From IMG/VR virus record IMGVR_UViG_3300042566_000599, positions 1 through 64,000 of that record: a stretch of DNA of 64,000 nucleotides; one strand, written 5' to 3'. The notes under the pieces are model-generated. The model saw nothing but the letters and a program-made list of their open reading frames with translations, made no database searches and had not been told where the DNA came from. Below, one piece after another: positions 37,521-46,302 of the stretch; position 1 is the first letter of the stretch; each line of letters begins with the position of its first letter. Position numbers and translations under genes: made by a program. Origin of the DNA: a virus.

Positions 37521-38252
37521 GTTTATTAAAAACCTCACTTGTTCCATGACCTTAGTTCTTTTTGCAGTCAAATATCTTTCTTTTAATGGTTTGAAAGAAG
37601 AATATGTATTTGGAGCAGTACTAATTTCTTCTTCTATGTTTTTTAAAACAGTTGAGTTTATGTAACGTTTAAAAACAATTTTTTTATTAGTCATAAACTC
37701 TACATAAAATAAAGGGTCTCCTTCATTAAAGACCATTGTTCTAGAAGTTTTTGGTAAAAAGTAATTTAAATGATAAGGCCTATACCAAGAACCAATATCA
37801 AACTCTCCTGCAGTTAATATAGCCCCAGGTGCAGGAGTATGAGTGGGAAAATAAGGAGCAGTAAACTTAGCAATTAGGGGCTCATCAGCAACAAAGTTCC
37901 ACGACAAATCTATGCTTATGTCATCGTAATTTTCGATAGAAGATGGTCTTGGTTTATAAGAATCAATTAAACAAGTTGAGTCTAGAGTGTCAAACATGAC
38001 CTTATACTCATCAATGTTCTTAGGGATGTTTGCTTGAAAAGACACTTCATTATAAACAGCATAAACGTTCTTTAACAAAGAGGTTGTCGCTGGACATGCA
38101 AATATTGTTTTTGGACCGCTATCACTTACTTTTTGTTTTCTAAGTGCATTAAACACATGCACTGGTTCTGCATAAAGCAGAGTTCTAGAGAATGCCTCTG
38201 GGTTATAACCAGAGGCAGTCCAATAGATTGTTATTGTGTCTTTGTCCTTCAC
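37503..38252 (-). CDS. DUF6065-like protein, paralogue 2
   Basis: A 249-residue protein with IYWTASGYNPEAFSRTLLYA at the start and the family-like C-terminal order AGEFDIGSWYRPYHLNYFLP, VFNEGDPLFYVEFMTNKKIV and FKRYI. This corresponds to GVVDLQFALN... GTPMAQVIPFKRE in paralogue 1 and to paralogue 3 at 54.8 kb, though it is the most divergent. It overlaps the ribonucleotide reductase stop by four bases, so the two are co-translated. Function unknown. Confidence 0.55.
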   Translation of the reverse strand: MKDKDTITIYWTASGYNPEAFSRTLLYAEPVHVFNALRKQKVSDSGPKTIFACPATTSLLKNVYAVYNEVSFQANIPKNIDEYKVMFDTLDSTCLIDSYKPRPSSIENYDDISIDLSWNFVADEPLIAKFTAPYFPTHTPAPGAILTAGEFDIGSWYRPYHLNYFLPKTSRTMVFNEGDPLFYVEFMTNKKIVFKRYINSTVLKNIEEEISTAPNTYSSFKPLKERYLTAKRTKVMEQVRFLINKNLVE

Positions 38253-40264
38253 ACGTTGTCCTTAATGAGTTTTATTTCGCAAGCATCGGTTGTGCAGTAC
38301 GCTTCTCCGATTGCATCTGCTGCCATTCCAGCATACACTCCGCTGAAATCAATTGGAAAAACTTCCATTGTTGCTGCTTCATACGCTTCTTTAGTTGTTT
38401 GGGTGTACGGCATTTGGGGATAAACATGGTTGCCACTTGGTAAAAACGAGACTGTCTTTAACTGACCGTCATACATGTGCAACACAGTACCGATAGCAGA
38501 AGACTCTGTCTCTGGGTCAAAACTAATAGTGACACTTACAGAGTTGTCTGACCAGTATCTCTGGGCTGTAGCAGCAAGTGCCATTTTTTCATAAACACTT
38601 ACCTCTTTCTCTGAACGTATAGCATCTGACTTTACAGGGAAGAATACGACAGAAGTTGTATCTGGAGATTCGTTTGCTGGTTCAACTTTGTAATTAGCCA
38701 TTTTGAAGAGCGGCAACATAGGGTCATTGTTAGCAAAACGAATAGCACGCATGAAGTACTCGCCGCCAACAGACCAGTGAACTCCAGGAGATTCTCCAGC
38801 AAGAATAGAGACTGTTCCACTTGGCTTTACAGTCGTAGTCTTTATTGATTCACGAATACCCAACCACTCAGAATAGTTTTTATCGTAGTTTTGAATAATG
38901 GAATAACCTTTATCCATCCACTCACGTAAGGTTGGCAAACCTTTGTTATCTGCAAAGTTTGCGACTCCAGAGATAGATGTTCCAATGCGACGATTGCGCT
39001 GCATGATGGCGTTGGTCTCTTCCCAGTGAGTAGGAAGAAGCGTTACAGTCTTTGCATAGAGATATGCAAACTTTAGGGTGCGCAGGAAGTCTTCCAAGTT
39101 CTCGTGGCGATTTAAGTAGGTTTCAACCAAAGTACAGCACTCATACGATTCAAGAGACTGTTCGGCACAGGGGTTGTAGCCAGCAGCACGCCAATCTTTA
39201 TTGTTTGCAGGGTCAGCAAGCCGACCGTACTTACGAGTAACATCCATCCAGATAACTCCAGGCTCACCATTACGAGCAATGCCGTCAATGATTGGGGTCA
39301 AGTCTTGGCCAACAGATACCTCAACAGAGTTGTTGGACATCCAGCCGTGAGTCATACGCTCTGGATACTTGTCGTAGTTCTTTAAATTTAAGAAGTCTTC
39401 ATCGTCAAGTCGTCCCATTAACAACTCGGCAGAACGACGAACATTTCCAGACACAACACAAACACCAATCATGTTTCCAATGTCTGCAATGTCTCTACGA
39501 GTTAACTTTTGACCTGCACGACCGTTAAACATCGAACGAATCAAGTCGTGAAGTTTGATTAGTGGGTCTGGTCCTGCTGCGGTTCCACCGAACGTCTTGA
39601 TTGGTTCGCCTGCTGGACGGACTGCTTCGTAATTAAATACTGGATTCTTCGAATCTGGTCGTAAGTAGGAATTGATGAGGGCTGCGGTCGATTCGACCCA
39701 GCCTTCTCTGGTGTCTGGGATGTCATACGGTTGGTCTCCTTGTGGTGCGTAGATAGTGAACTCTTTGTCTGCGCCCTTATCATCAAAGCCAACTCCAACT
39801 CCAAGCATTGATGCTTCCATTAAGAATGCGAATGGTTTTGCTGGGTCTGTCTTTGTCATGGAACCAGTTGATACAAATGCACAGTTCTGTAGGGCTGCTG
39901 AATTTCGTTGAACATTCACTAGAGGAGTGCCCATAACCCACAGTCCGCGTCCTGGCGGTGTCCACTTCAAGTTAAATAGTCGGTCAAAGGCTTCTTTAGC
40001 AGAGGCTGCTGCTTTGGCGTCAGACCAAGGGAGTCGTTGACTTTTGGCGTGGTCCTTTTGAAGAGAGTACATACCGTTGATGACGCGTTCACATACGTCG
40101 ACCCATGTCTCTTTCTGACCATCTTGCTTTAGGCGAGAATAGGTTCGAAGGAAAGTGATTTCACCAACCGAGTTTCCACCAGCATCTCGATAGCCAAACG
40201 GTGCTTTCTTGTCCTTGTACTGGGCAATAAAGTCGTCAGTTAATTTAAAAGAAAAGTAATTCAT
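38249..40264 (-). CDS. nrdJ: Adenosylcobalamin-dependent (class II) ribonucleotide reductase
   Basis: A 671-residue enzyme reducing ribonucleotides to deoxyribonucleotides with B12. The first active-site Cys is in SAALQNCAFVSTG. NPCAEQSLESYECC carries the radical Cys and Glu (class II usually NPCGEI). VKPSGTVSILAGESPGVHW and the C-terminal redox pair AYCTTDACEIK follow. Length and order match the monomeric triphosphate reductase type. The ATG at 40264 has AGGGGAA before it and is preferred to one four codons upstream. A putative promoter lies at 40.34-40.37 kb. It supplies dNTPs for phage DNA. Confidence 0.95.
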   Translation of the reverse strand: MNYFSFKLTDDFIAQYKDKKAPFGYRDAGGNSVGEITFLRTYSRLKQDGQKETWVDVCERVINGMYSLQKDHAKSQRLPWSDAKAAASAKEAFDRLFNLKWTPPGRGLWVMGTPLVNVQRNSAALQNCAFVSTGSMTKTDPAKPFAFLMEASMLGVGVGFDDKGADKEFTIYAPQGDQPYDIPDTREGWVESTAALINSYLRPDSKNPVFNYEAVRPAGEPIKTFGGTAAGPDPLIKLHDLIRSMFNGRAGQKLTRRDIADIGNMIGVCVVSGNVRRSAELLMGRLDDEDFLNLKNYDKYPERMTHGWMSNNSVEVSVGQDLTPIIDGIARNGEPGVIWMDVTRKYGRLADPANNKDWRAAGYNPCAEQSLESYECCTLVETYLNRHENLEDFLRTLKFAYLYAKTVTLLPTHWEETNAIMQRNRRIGTSISGVANFADNKGLPTLREWMDKGYSIIQNYDKNYSEWLGIRESIKTTTVKPSGTVSILAGESPGVHWSVGGEYFMRAIRFANNDPMLPLFKMANYKVEPANESPDTTSVVFFPVKSDAIRSEKEVSVYEKMALAATAQRYWSDNSVSVTISFDPETESSAIGTVLHMYDGQLKTVSFLPSGNHVYPQMPYTQTTKEAYEAATMEVFPIDFSGVYAGMAADAIGEAYCTTDACEIKLIKDNV

Positions 40265-40343
40265 TTCCCCTACCATTTCATCAGATTATCAAATACCCCA
40301 TAAGGGGAGACCTATTGTGCTTGTGTAAAACCTATCATGCACT

Positions 40344-40372
40344 TGTTAACTTCGTTTAATACTTTTTTCAAC
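40344..40372 (-). promoter_or_regulatory. Putative promoter of the ribonucleotide reductase gene
   Basis: Minus-strand TTGAAA (40372-40367), 17-base spacer, TAACAA (40349-40344). It lies about 75 bases upstream of the start within a 150-base gap. The gap also holds a small CCCC-ATAA-GGGG hairpin (40296-40307) in the leader. Confidence 0.4.
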
Positions 40373-40421
40373 CTATGCAGTATGAACCCTGTTTCATACC
40401 TTGATAATTGCTGTTATCAGA

Positions 40422-41927
40422 TTATTGGTCTTCTATTGACCCAGAAATAATCTTTGTTACTGTATCTTCTTTAAGCGTCTCAGGCAACTCTTTTAATGCT
40501 TGAGCACGGTCACCAAAGATGGCGGAAAGCACTCCACCAGCACTCTGACGCTGGGCTGTAATCTGTATAAACTCTTTATTGGTCTCCATTTCCTTAACCT
40601 GATTGACCAGTTTGAATAGGCGGTCAATCTCCTGTGAGACGTTAGGGTCCGCATATCCGCCATTCATTTCTTCGGCAAAACGCATGAACGCCACACGCTG
40701 TCCTTGCATCTCAATTATGGCTGTGAGCAGGGATTTTAATTGTTCTTTAGTCTTTACCTCTACTGGAAGATTGAAGGCACAAGAATTATTAGGCTTGAAA
40801 GCAGGGCAATTAGCAGCGACAAAGCAAGTGTTGCACTGACGAATTGAACCACTCTGCGTTTGAACGACGGGTACATCTTTTAAAACATCCCTTCCATTCT
40901 CATCTGTTTCTACTACAGTCTTTATATTGAAGCCAAATACAGGTAAATTCTGCATCTCTTCAGGGGCTCTTTGAACCACTTCACTTCGCTCCACTTTCCT
41001 CCCTTCTACTCCACTGTTATCAGAAGGTACCCCCATCATTTCCATCAAACCTGTCATTAGTGGGGTATCGCTGTTATCAGATACTTCCTCAATTTTGCCA
41101 CCCTCAATGATGTGTAAATCAGGCTTCTTTTTATCCATTGACTTCTCCAACTGTAGATACGACCACACGGCAACTCTAGTGGCTTCAAGGGTACTATCTT
41201 TGACGAACTCTGAATAGTCTAGACCTGCGCCCTCAACAATTGCCTTGTATCGAAGCCTGGCTTGGTCTTTCATCTTCTTTGGATATCTAACTAACTTGGT
41301 CCCATCCCAGATGATTGTTTCGCCTCTTCTCATGGGCGATAACCATGACAATGTGCTTGCTGTAGCAAATGGTATCTGTCTTAGGTTGTCTGGCTTGGCA
41401 CACCCCAGAGCATGATAGCGAGTTCCAAACTGTCTTTCATAGGCTCTGGTTATGCCTGATAGGTTGGTGACTGATTCAATCTCTTCATTAGGTATTGCAA
41501 TGTTTTGGAATTGCTGTGAAAGTTCTTTTAGGTTGAGTAGCCCGTACTCTTGATGCCATATTACCCATAGTTTGGGGTCATTACTGAAAAAGGGACGTTG
41601 TTGTGCTACCCACTCTTGGCCCAAAATCTGTGAGTCGAATTCTTGAAAGGCCTCGGCTCTGTCAGCGTTATTGACCAAAAACTCCTGGTAGTCAGCAGCC
41701 AAGTCTAGTAACTCTTGTCTGGACAGGCCAGCCTTGTCCGCCTGAGATGCTCCAGACTCAATATAAACCTTTACATTACTATCAAAATGTTCAGAGATAA
41801 GCCAAGACTTTGTTTTAGGCAACCCACGTTTGCGTAAACCCCAATAGTTGAGTCCCATCGACTCAACTTTGAGACCTTCAAGAAGGGTACGGTTACTTCC
41901 AACCTCTGTTCCTGAGAAGATAAGCAT
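40422..41927 (-). CDS. Large phage protein, TIM-barrel/TGT-like N-domain and Cys-cluster C-domain
   Basis: A 501-residue protein. Residues 1-255 have an alpha/beta barrel look (MLIFSGTEVGSNRTLLEGLK, LWVIWHQEYG, RYHALGCAKPDNLRQIPFAT then ASTLSWLSPMRRGETIIWDG). The last segment recalls the barrel of tRNA-guanine transglycosylase-like (DpdA-type) phage proteins, but I am unsure. A flexible linker leads to a C-terminal part with RQCNTCFVAANCPAFKPNNS plus one more Cys (C-x2-C-x5-C-x7-C), a zinc or iron-sulfur site, and a helical end. It could relate to DNA base modification. No other 7-deazaguanine genes are recognised here. Confidence 0.5.
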   Translation of the reverse strand: MLIFSGTEVGSNRTLLEGLKVESMGLNYWGLRKRGLPKTKSWLISEHFDSNVKVYIESGASQADKAGLSRQELLDLAADYQEFLVNNADRAEAFQEFDSQILGQEWVAQQRPFFSNDPKLWVIWHQEYGLLNLKELSQQFQNIAIPNEEIESVTNLSGITRAYERQFGTRYHALGCAKPDNLRQIPFATASTLSWLSPMRRGETIIWDGTKLVRYPKKMKDQARLRYKAIVEGAGLDYSEFVKDSTLEATRVAVWSYLQLEKSMDKKKPDLHIIEGGKIEEVSDNSDTPLMTGLMEMMGVPSDNSGVEGRKVERSEVVQRAPEEMQNLPVFGFNIKTVVETDENGRDVLKDVPVVQTQSGSIRQCNTCFVAANCPAFKPNNSCAFNLPVEVKTKEQLKSLLTAIIEMQGQRVAFMRFAEEMNGGYADPNVSQEIDRLFKLVNQVKEMETNKEFIQITAQRQSAGGVLSAIFGDRAQALKELPETLKEDTVTKIISGSIEDQ

Positions 41928-42412
41928 TAGTCATCCCAGAGTTGTGCGTCTTTGGGCTGGGATGCATACTTTGACTTAGCAATATTAACTTTTGTAATAG
42001 CGTCCTCTATGTCTGACCATTTGCGAACTTTACTTGGAGCATCAGGCCTGTGTTCGATAGGTAAGTAACTTGGGTTACTCACCAGTAGTGTGGGTATACC
42101 TTGCTCCATAACCCAGGCACACATTGATGGGTCAGAGTCAACGTACATCTCTACAGGAGCCTTTTGACGACTTAACTTAAATTGACGTTTCTTTAGGTCT
42201 TCTCCAGTCAAGTCAACAACGTTGTCCAGTAGGTCATCAAAACCAATAATTCCGTGAGAGTTTAACCAGTGTTTTGCATCAGAAGAAGTGCCCTTAGTAA
42301 TCAAGGCAACACGATGTAAATTATTTAATGCATAGTAAACCAGTACACCCGCTCTGTTTGGTTCCCCAGATTCGGCTCTGAGCACTCCATCTAATGAAAA
42401 TATTATGTTCAT
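41927..42412 (-). CDS. HAD-like protein lacking the nucleophile Asp
   Basis: A 161-residue protein with the HAD phosphatase order: motif I IIFSLDGVL (about 3-11), motif II ALITKGTSS, motif IV MYVDSDPS. In active enzymes motif I is DxDGxL; here the first Asp is Ser, so phosphatase chemistry should be lost. The usual fold remains. It may be a regulatory or binding relative. Starts right at the stop of its neighbour. Confidence 0.65.
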   Translation of the reverse strand: MNIIFSLDGVLRAESGEPNRAGVLVYYALNNLHRVALITKGTSSDAKHWLNSHGIIGFDDLLDNVVDLTGEDLKKRQFKLSRQKAPVEMYVDSDPSMCAWVMEQGIPTLLVSNPSYLPIEHRPDAPSKVRKWSDIEDAITKVNIAKSKYASQPKDAQLWDD

Positions 42413-42416
42413 AAGC

Positions 42417-42854
42417 CTATTCCTTGTACCTTAATAAGTCGTTGTCTTTTATGTATTCAAAAATTTCTTTGTTAGTTTTGTTTAAGATATAACTAGGTAT
42501 TGATAAAGAACTCAAAGAAGATACCCAACAATGTATTGACAAAACATAAAAACCTTCAGAACAAGAGTAGATACTAGGGTCTAACCGTGGTCTGTTAAGT
42601 AAAGCCTCTGTATTCTTTGGAACAACTACATATATAGGATTAAACAAAGGTTCTTCGTCAGTAACAGAAGTTTGTGTTCCGCCAAAAATAGGGGGCAATC
42701 CCAAAGCATATCTGGTTGCTAACTCAAGATGAGTCGTGGCAAATGCTTGTGCTCCAATTTCAGGAATACTGTAACCAGGAGTTATAAGGGTACCTATTTC
42801 CATCTGGTGTGGGCTTCCGTGAAACAATTTTAATTCTCCAATATTTTGCTCCAT
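42417..42854 (-). CDS. ADP-ribosyltransferase-like protein (Arr-type), distant copy
   Basis: A 145-residue protein starting MEQNIGELKLFHGSPHQMEI. FHGSP, IGAQAFATTHLELATRYALG and NPIYVVVPKNTEALLN parallel FHGT, GAYATTHELSAHIYAS and VYKVAPLEND of the array at 19.5 kb. The second half is helical and unlike the array members. It sits beside a nucleotidyltransferase gene. The Arr Tyr position is Phe here, so activity is uncertain. Confidence 0.6.
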   Translation of the reverse strand: MEQNIGELKLFHGSPHQMEIGTLITPGYSIPEIGAQAFATTHLELATRYALGLPPIFGGTQTSVTDEEPLFNPIYVVVPKNTEALLNRPRLDPSIYSCSEGFYVLSIHCWVSSLSSLSIPSYILNKTNKEIFEYIKDNDLLRYKE

Positions 42855-42863
42855 TTAGAGTTA

Positions 42864-43802
42864 CTAATCTCCGATTCGATAAGTTGCTGCTCTACGAATA
42901 AGGGTTTGAGTATCAGGCAATTCAACTCCATACGTCTCTTCTGCCTGCTTTCCCTCGTAAGCCTTTAAGTAGTCATGCATCTGACGAAGAGCGGGAACAG
43001 TCCCATACTTCTTTCCTGCTTGCCAACGATAATTATAGAAGTCGTCATAACCCTTACCAAATTCACCAAATGCAAGTTTGCGAGATTGATGGATGTCCTC
43101 AAATAACATCGCTCCCTGCTGTAGTGATTGCTGTAACTTGTACTCGGCATTACGACGTATAGCGTCATTAGGAGCAGACTGCACTTCAATCAATGCCCTT
43201 GAATAACGAGTAACAATATCCATAGCCATAGAACGGTCACGTTGTGTTGCTTTTTCCCATGCAGGATTACTTGGAGCAGTTGTTCGACGTGGAAATACTG
43301 TCCACTCATTGTGCTTTAAGTCATATGCTGCATACGGATGTATGGTGCGAATATCTGTAGCACCAGGATTTACATAAAAAGTTACTTCAAATCCATGCCA
43401 ATTAGAAGTCTCTGGTTGTAAGTGATTTCTAAAGTCTTCATTAAGCATTTTACTAATTTCTGTATCAGACAATCCAACATATTCAGGATGGGCTCTACGG
43501 AACTGTACATAATCAACGCCAATCAACACATCCATGTCACCTGGGTCACGATGGGCTGACCATTGGTATGAGACTGCAGAACCTGCAATCCATGTGTGAG
43601 CCCAAAGGTCTGAGTGTCGGTACTGCTCATTCAAAAATCCAAATAGAAGTTGCAGAATTCCGTTCCGCACCCAGCCCTTGAGAACTGTGCCAGTAAATAA
43701 CTGAGGGTCTAAATCTTCTTCTGGTTGTGAGAAGTACGAAGTAGAACCTTGTTGAATCTCAACAGGCTCTGCTCCTTGTTCTATGCTTAACTGGCGTTTC
43801 AT
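42864..43802 (-). CDS. Nucleotidyltransferase-fold protein
   Basis: A 312-residue protein. WIAGSAVSYQWSAHRDPGDM followed by DVLIGVD is the nucleotidyltransferase signature (GS...D-x-D). A third acidic residue is likely in GFEVTFYV. It probably transfers a nucleotide to RNA, protein or a small molecule, like kanamycin-type or MNT enzymes. C-terminal helices (RYSRALIEVQ) complete it. The pairing with an ART-like gene is suggestive but unproven. Confidence 0.7.
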   Translation of the reverse strand: MKRQLSIEQGAEPVEIQQGSTSYFSQPEEDLDPQLFTGTVLKGWVRNGILQLLFGFLNEQYRHSDLWAHTWIAGSAVSYQWSAHRDPGDMDVLIGVDYVQFRRAHPEYVGLSDTEISKMLNEDFRNHLQPETSNWHGFEVTFYVNPGATDIRTIHPYAAYDLKHNEWTVFPRRTTAPSNPAWEKATQRDRSMAMDIVTRYSRALIEVQSAPNDAIRRNAEYKLQQSLQQGAMLFEDIHQSRKLAFGEFGKGYDDFYNYRWQAGKKYGTVPALRQMHDYLKAYEGKQAEETYGVELPDTQTLIRRAATYRIGD

Positions 43803-43821
43803 ACGCCTAGTCTATGTCTCT

Positions 43822-44157
43822 TTAGGCTTTCGAGGTATCTATGCCACGTTCAGAGAGTGCAGAACGCAGTTTTTCTTTTGCTTCATCGGCAGGATTTGCT
43901 GATAAAGCCATCAAAACAGACTTTGTAATACGGTCTGTTAATAGTAAAGATTCAATGTCCTCCACTATTTCGCGGCAAGAATGGAACACATCAAAAGTGC
44001 TTGCTTTACGTTGTACACGGTCTCCCTCTACAGCCTCTGTACTAACCGCGCCGTCTTCATGAACCACTACGGTAAAAGCATATTGAAACCTTGGTTCAGG
44101 TCTTCCAAGGTCTTCCCAAGCCTTTTCTTTTTCTACGGGGTCGTTTATATGCTCCAT
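43822..44157 (-). CDS. Unknown helical protein
   Basis: A 111-residue protein with a beta strand (YAFTVVVHEDGAVSTEAVEG) and a helical C-terminal half (IVEDIESLLLTDRITKSVLM). Resembles small phage regulators in composition; no family recognised. One-base overlap with the upstream gene. Confidence 0.6.
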   Translation of the reverse strand: MEHINDPVEKEKAWEDLGRPEPRFQYAFTVVVHEDGAVSTEAVEGDRVQRKASTFDVFHSCREIVEDIESLLLTDRITKSVLMALSANPADEAKEKLRSALSERGIDTSKA

Positions 44158-44705
44158 TAACTCAACCCCATCAATTTTTGTTTACGTTGGGCTACACCAA
44201 CTGCTACAGGACAAAAATCACACAAGTAAGTTTTTGGACCTACTTCGTCTTGGTATTTGCCCATACCTTCTGCTTTACGTTCTTTAACAGTATTTGGAAC
44301 TAACATCTTCTCTTTTATGTGCCAATCAGCGCAGCCATCTTTCGGTTGGTTATGCGCTTTGTAGCACTGCATTGCACCTTCCATGAAGGTTGAACGAGAT
44401 TCGTAAAACTTGTCATCAACCTCGTCAAGACCTTTAGAGCCTCCGCTTTTTAGTTGACGAATAATCTCTTTCTTCTTACTTGCGTCAGCCCAATACTTAA
44501 TGGGTAAAACAAACAACTTTCCTTTGTGAGGGTCTCCTGATGGAAATACGTGGTTTTCACAGGCAATGGCAAGAAGATAATCCTGTTCTACAGGACCTTC
44601 ATAGGGAGGAAGTTCTTCAAGAGAATCACAGACTAGGCAATGTAAAAGCCTGAATACAGGACCGCCTACATCCTTCTTTTCTCCAAGTATAGGTATATTA
44701 CTCAT
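44157..44705 (-). CDS. Zinc-binding protein, unknown
   Basis: A 182-residue protein. LLHCLVCDSLEELPPYEG and ACENH near the start, and CDFCPVAVGVAQRKQ near the end, look like two metal sites. LFVLPIKYWADASKKKEI lies between. A four-residue-spaced Cys pair at the end is reminiscent of radical or nuclease zinc hooks, without firm match. A 20-base palindrome (AGTTATCT-TAAC-AGATAACT, 44727-44746) lies just upstream. Confidence 0.6.
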   Translation of the reverse strand: MSNIPILGEKKDVGGPVFRLLHCLVCDSLEELPPYEGPVEQDYLLAIACENHVFPSGDPHKGKLFVLPIKYWADASKKKEIIRQLKSGGSKGLDEVDDKFYESRSTFMEGAMQCYKAHNQPKDGCADWHIKEKMLVPNTVKERKAEGMGKYQDEVGPKTYLCDFCPVAVGVAQRKQKLMGLS

Positions 44706-44757
44706 TGTGCTCCTTGTAGTAGTCCAGTTATCTTAACAGATAACTACATAAGTTAGT

Positions 44758-45039
44758 TTAGTAGTCGTTGTCAGTTGGCTTTAGCCAAGCGTGAAGGTGA
44801 TGTTGTTCGACGATAGCGTGTGCTGGAGCATGCTTCTCGCCTCTGTATAAGACACCTTCTGGAAGTTTAATCTTTGCGTCATGGTTTCCACGATTGACAG
44901 CGGAAATTGCACGCTTTGATGGGCCAAGCATGGAGGCAGGAACTGGTGGGTAGTGATTCCCTTGTAAATGAGCAAGAAGACCTAAGTCCTTGTTCTTGCC
45001 CTTCATTGAAGCAAATTCTTCAGCATGCATGTTTCCCAT
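44758..45039 (-). CDS. Small protein of the 45-49 kb cluster
   Basis: A 93-residue protein, His/Lys/Ala-rich, with SAVNRGNHDAKIKLPEGVLY and RGEKHAPAHAIVEQHHLHAW. First of about a dozen small, polar genes in a row, many with low-complexity sequence. Function unknown. Confidence 0.55.
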   Translation of the reverse strand: MGNMHAEEFASMKGKNKDLGLLAHLQGNHYPPVPASMLGPSKRAISAVNRGNHDAKIKLPEGVLYRGEKHAPAHAIVEQHHLHAWLKPTDNDY

Positions 45040-45041
45040 GG

Positions 45042-45365
45042 TTATCCCTTCGCTCCGTCATGTCCATCAACAAAGTGTTGATTAATAGAACGCTTTATGT
45101 TCCCCTGTAACCGTGATGTTGTACGGCTGTATTTAAGGTCTGGAACAACCCAACCCTGGTCTCCGTGCCATGCAACTGGAGTGTTGTATGACTTAACTAC
45201 ATATGATGGATTGTGTGAACGCATTGTTTCTGCGACATCTGACGGCAACATTCCTGTGCCATGTCCAACGTCTTCCATTGCACCACCACGGCTGCTTGGA
45301 CCTACAAAAGGTTCTTTAGCAGCAACTGCTTCACCAAGATTCTTGTGTGTAACTCTTTTTGCCAT
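45042..45365 (-). CDS. Small protein, folded C-terminal half, unknown
   Basis: A 107-residue protein. The second half (SYVVKSYNTPVAWHGDQGWV, VPDLKYSRTTSRLQG) looks like a small beta domain that I have seen in actinophage proteins but cannot name securely. It precedes the preceding-listed gene by two bases. Confidence 0.55.
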   Translation of the reverse strand: MAKRVTHKNLGEAVAAKEPFVGPSSRGGAMEDVGHGTGMLPSDVAETMRSHNPSYVVKSYNTPVAWHGDQGWVVPDLKYSRTTSRLQGNIKRSINQHFVDGHDGAKG

Positions 45366-45367
45366 AA

Positions 45368-45517
45368 TTAAAATCCTAACTCAACAGCGCAAGACTGACA
45401 GACTCGTCCTTGTCCTGCATAATCCATTGCGCCTTTGCCTCCACAATTGTCACATTTCCAATTAGGGTTGTCACTAACTTTACGCTTTGGGTCATTGGAA
45501 CGGTCTGGAACTCCCAT
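45368..45517 (-). CDS. 49-residue zinc ribbon
   Basis: MGVPDRSNDPKRKVSDNPNW, then KCDNCGGKGAMDYAGQGRVC and QSCAVELGF: two C-x2-C knuckles, 16-17 residues apart. It fills the gap between neighbours exactly. Similar in size to the other free-standing zinc ribbons of this genome. Confidence 0.65.
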   Translation of the reverse strand: MGVPDRSNDPKRKVSDNPNWKCDNCGGKGAMDYAGQGRVCQSCAVELGF

Positions 45518-45519
45518 GA

Positions 45520-45723
45520 TTACTTACCTGGGTTTACTTTGTTTGGATACTCAGTAGTAGTAAAGCCATATCCATAGAATGGATGTAGAGACTGACGATT
45601 AGCCTCAGTTGCTGAGGTGTTCATTGCATTCTCTTCTGTGTCAGGGCGAACTTTACGGTACTTGCCGTCGGTTGCTCCTGCATCAAGGGATTTGTTCATC
45701 GAACGAGATGAGTTAACTGCCAT
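45520..45723 (-). CDS. Small disordered protein
   Basis: A 67-residue Ser/Asn/Lys-rich protein (MAVNSSRSMNKSLDAGATDG) with an aromatic C-terminus (PFYGYGFTTTEYPNKVNP). No hydrophobic core. Unknown. Confidence 0.5.
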   Translation of the reverse strand: MAVNSSRSMNKSLDAGATDGKYRKVRPDTEENAMNTSATEANRQSLHPFYGYGFTTTEYPNKVNPGK

Positions 45724-45918
45724 TTATTTGCCTTTCTTTCTTGATTTAGGAGCAGACTTAATGCTTCCAGCACGGCCTGCAGCAAGTACAGATGCTCTGG
45801 CTTCCCAACTTTCTACAGAACGCTTCTTCTTTGTAGCACCTGGAAGATTAGTGCCGTACTTTTGAGTTAAAGACTCAATGCTAGGAAGAGCCGCTCCTCT
45901 GCGGTCGTTAAACATCAT
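45724..45918 (-). CDS. Small basic protein
   Basis: A 64-residue protein, basic, ending KSAPKSRKKGK, with one helix (VESWEARASVLAAGRAG). Overlaps the next start by four bases. May bind DNA; unknown. Confidence 0.5.
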   Translation of the reverse strand: MMFNDRRGAALPSIESLTQKYGTNLPGATKKKRSVESWEARASVLAAGRAGSIKSAPKSRKKGK

Positions 45919-46106
45919 TGCATTAATTCCTTTGCTCTCTTCTGCCGTTTGGCTGTAGTGCAGCCAGTGCAGTGCCCCTGGTTTGTTAGGAATTCTACAG
46001 GGTTAATTATCATCCCACAGGTTGGACAGTTGGAAGACCCATTGTATCTTGTAAGATTTTCAGCCTGTAGTTCCACAGTTAGCATGCCATCGCCATCGTC
46101 AGCCAT
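45915..46106 (-). CDS. Small zinc-ribbon protein
   Basis: A 63-residue protein with SSNCPTCGMIINPVEFLTNQ followed by GHCTGCTTAKRQKRA: two C-x2-C sites around a short loop and a basic helix at the end. A DNA- or RNA-binding ribbon is plausible. Confidence 0.65.
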   Translation of the reverse strand: MADDGDGMLTVELQAENLTRYNGSSNCPTCGMIINPVEFLTNQGHCTGCTTAKRQKRAKELMQ

Positions 46107-46302
46107 TGTTCATCTCCCTACGCATTCTAGACTCAAACAAAACTTTTGAAAGCAGGTTAGCACCTGAAGTAGTTGCCTTGTACAGGGGATAGTCTCCCTC
46201 TAACTGAGAAACTGGAACGGCTGCGGCCCTCATTACTGCTCCGTGTTGTTCGGCTTGTGACATTCCTTTTTGCGCAAGAAAATCAGAAGAGTTATCAGCC
46301 AT
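46099..46302 (-). CDS. Small helical protein
   Basis: A 67-residue protein starting MADNSSDFLAQKGMSQAEQH. Ala/Met/Gln-rich helices, basic end. Its first residues weakly resemble the S-x-x-F start of the ART array proteins. Unknown. Confidence 0.5.
   Translation of the reverse strand: MADNSSDFLAQKGMSQAEQHGAVMRAAAVPVSQLEGDYPLYKATTSGANLLSKVLFESRMRREMNNG

Noticed and set aside
40422-41927. A 7-deazaguanine DNA modification pathway around the TGT-like protein.
   Set aside because: No QueC, QueD, QueE, FolE or preQ0 genes are recognised in the window, and the TGT resemblance is weak.
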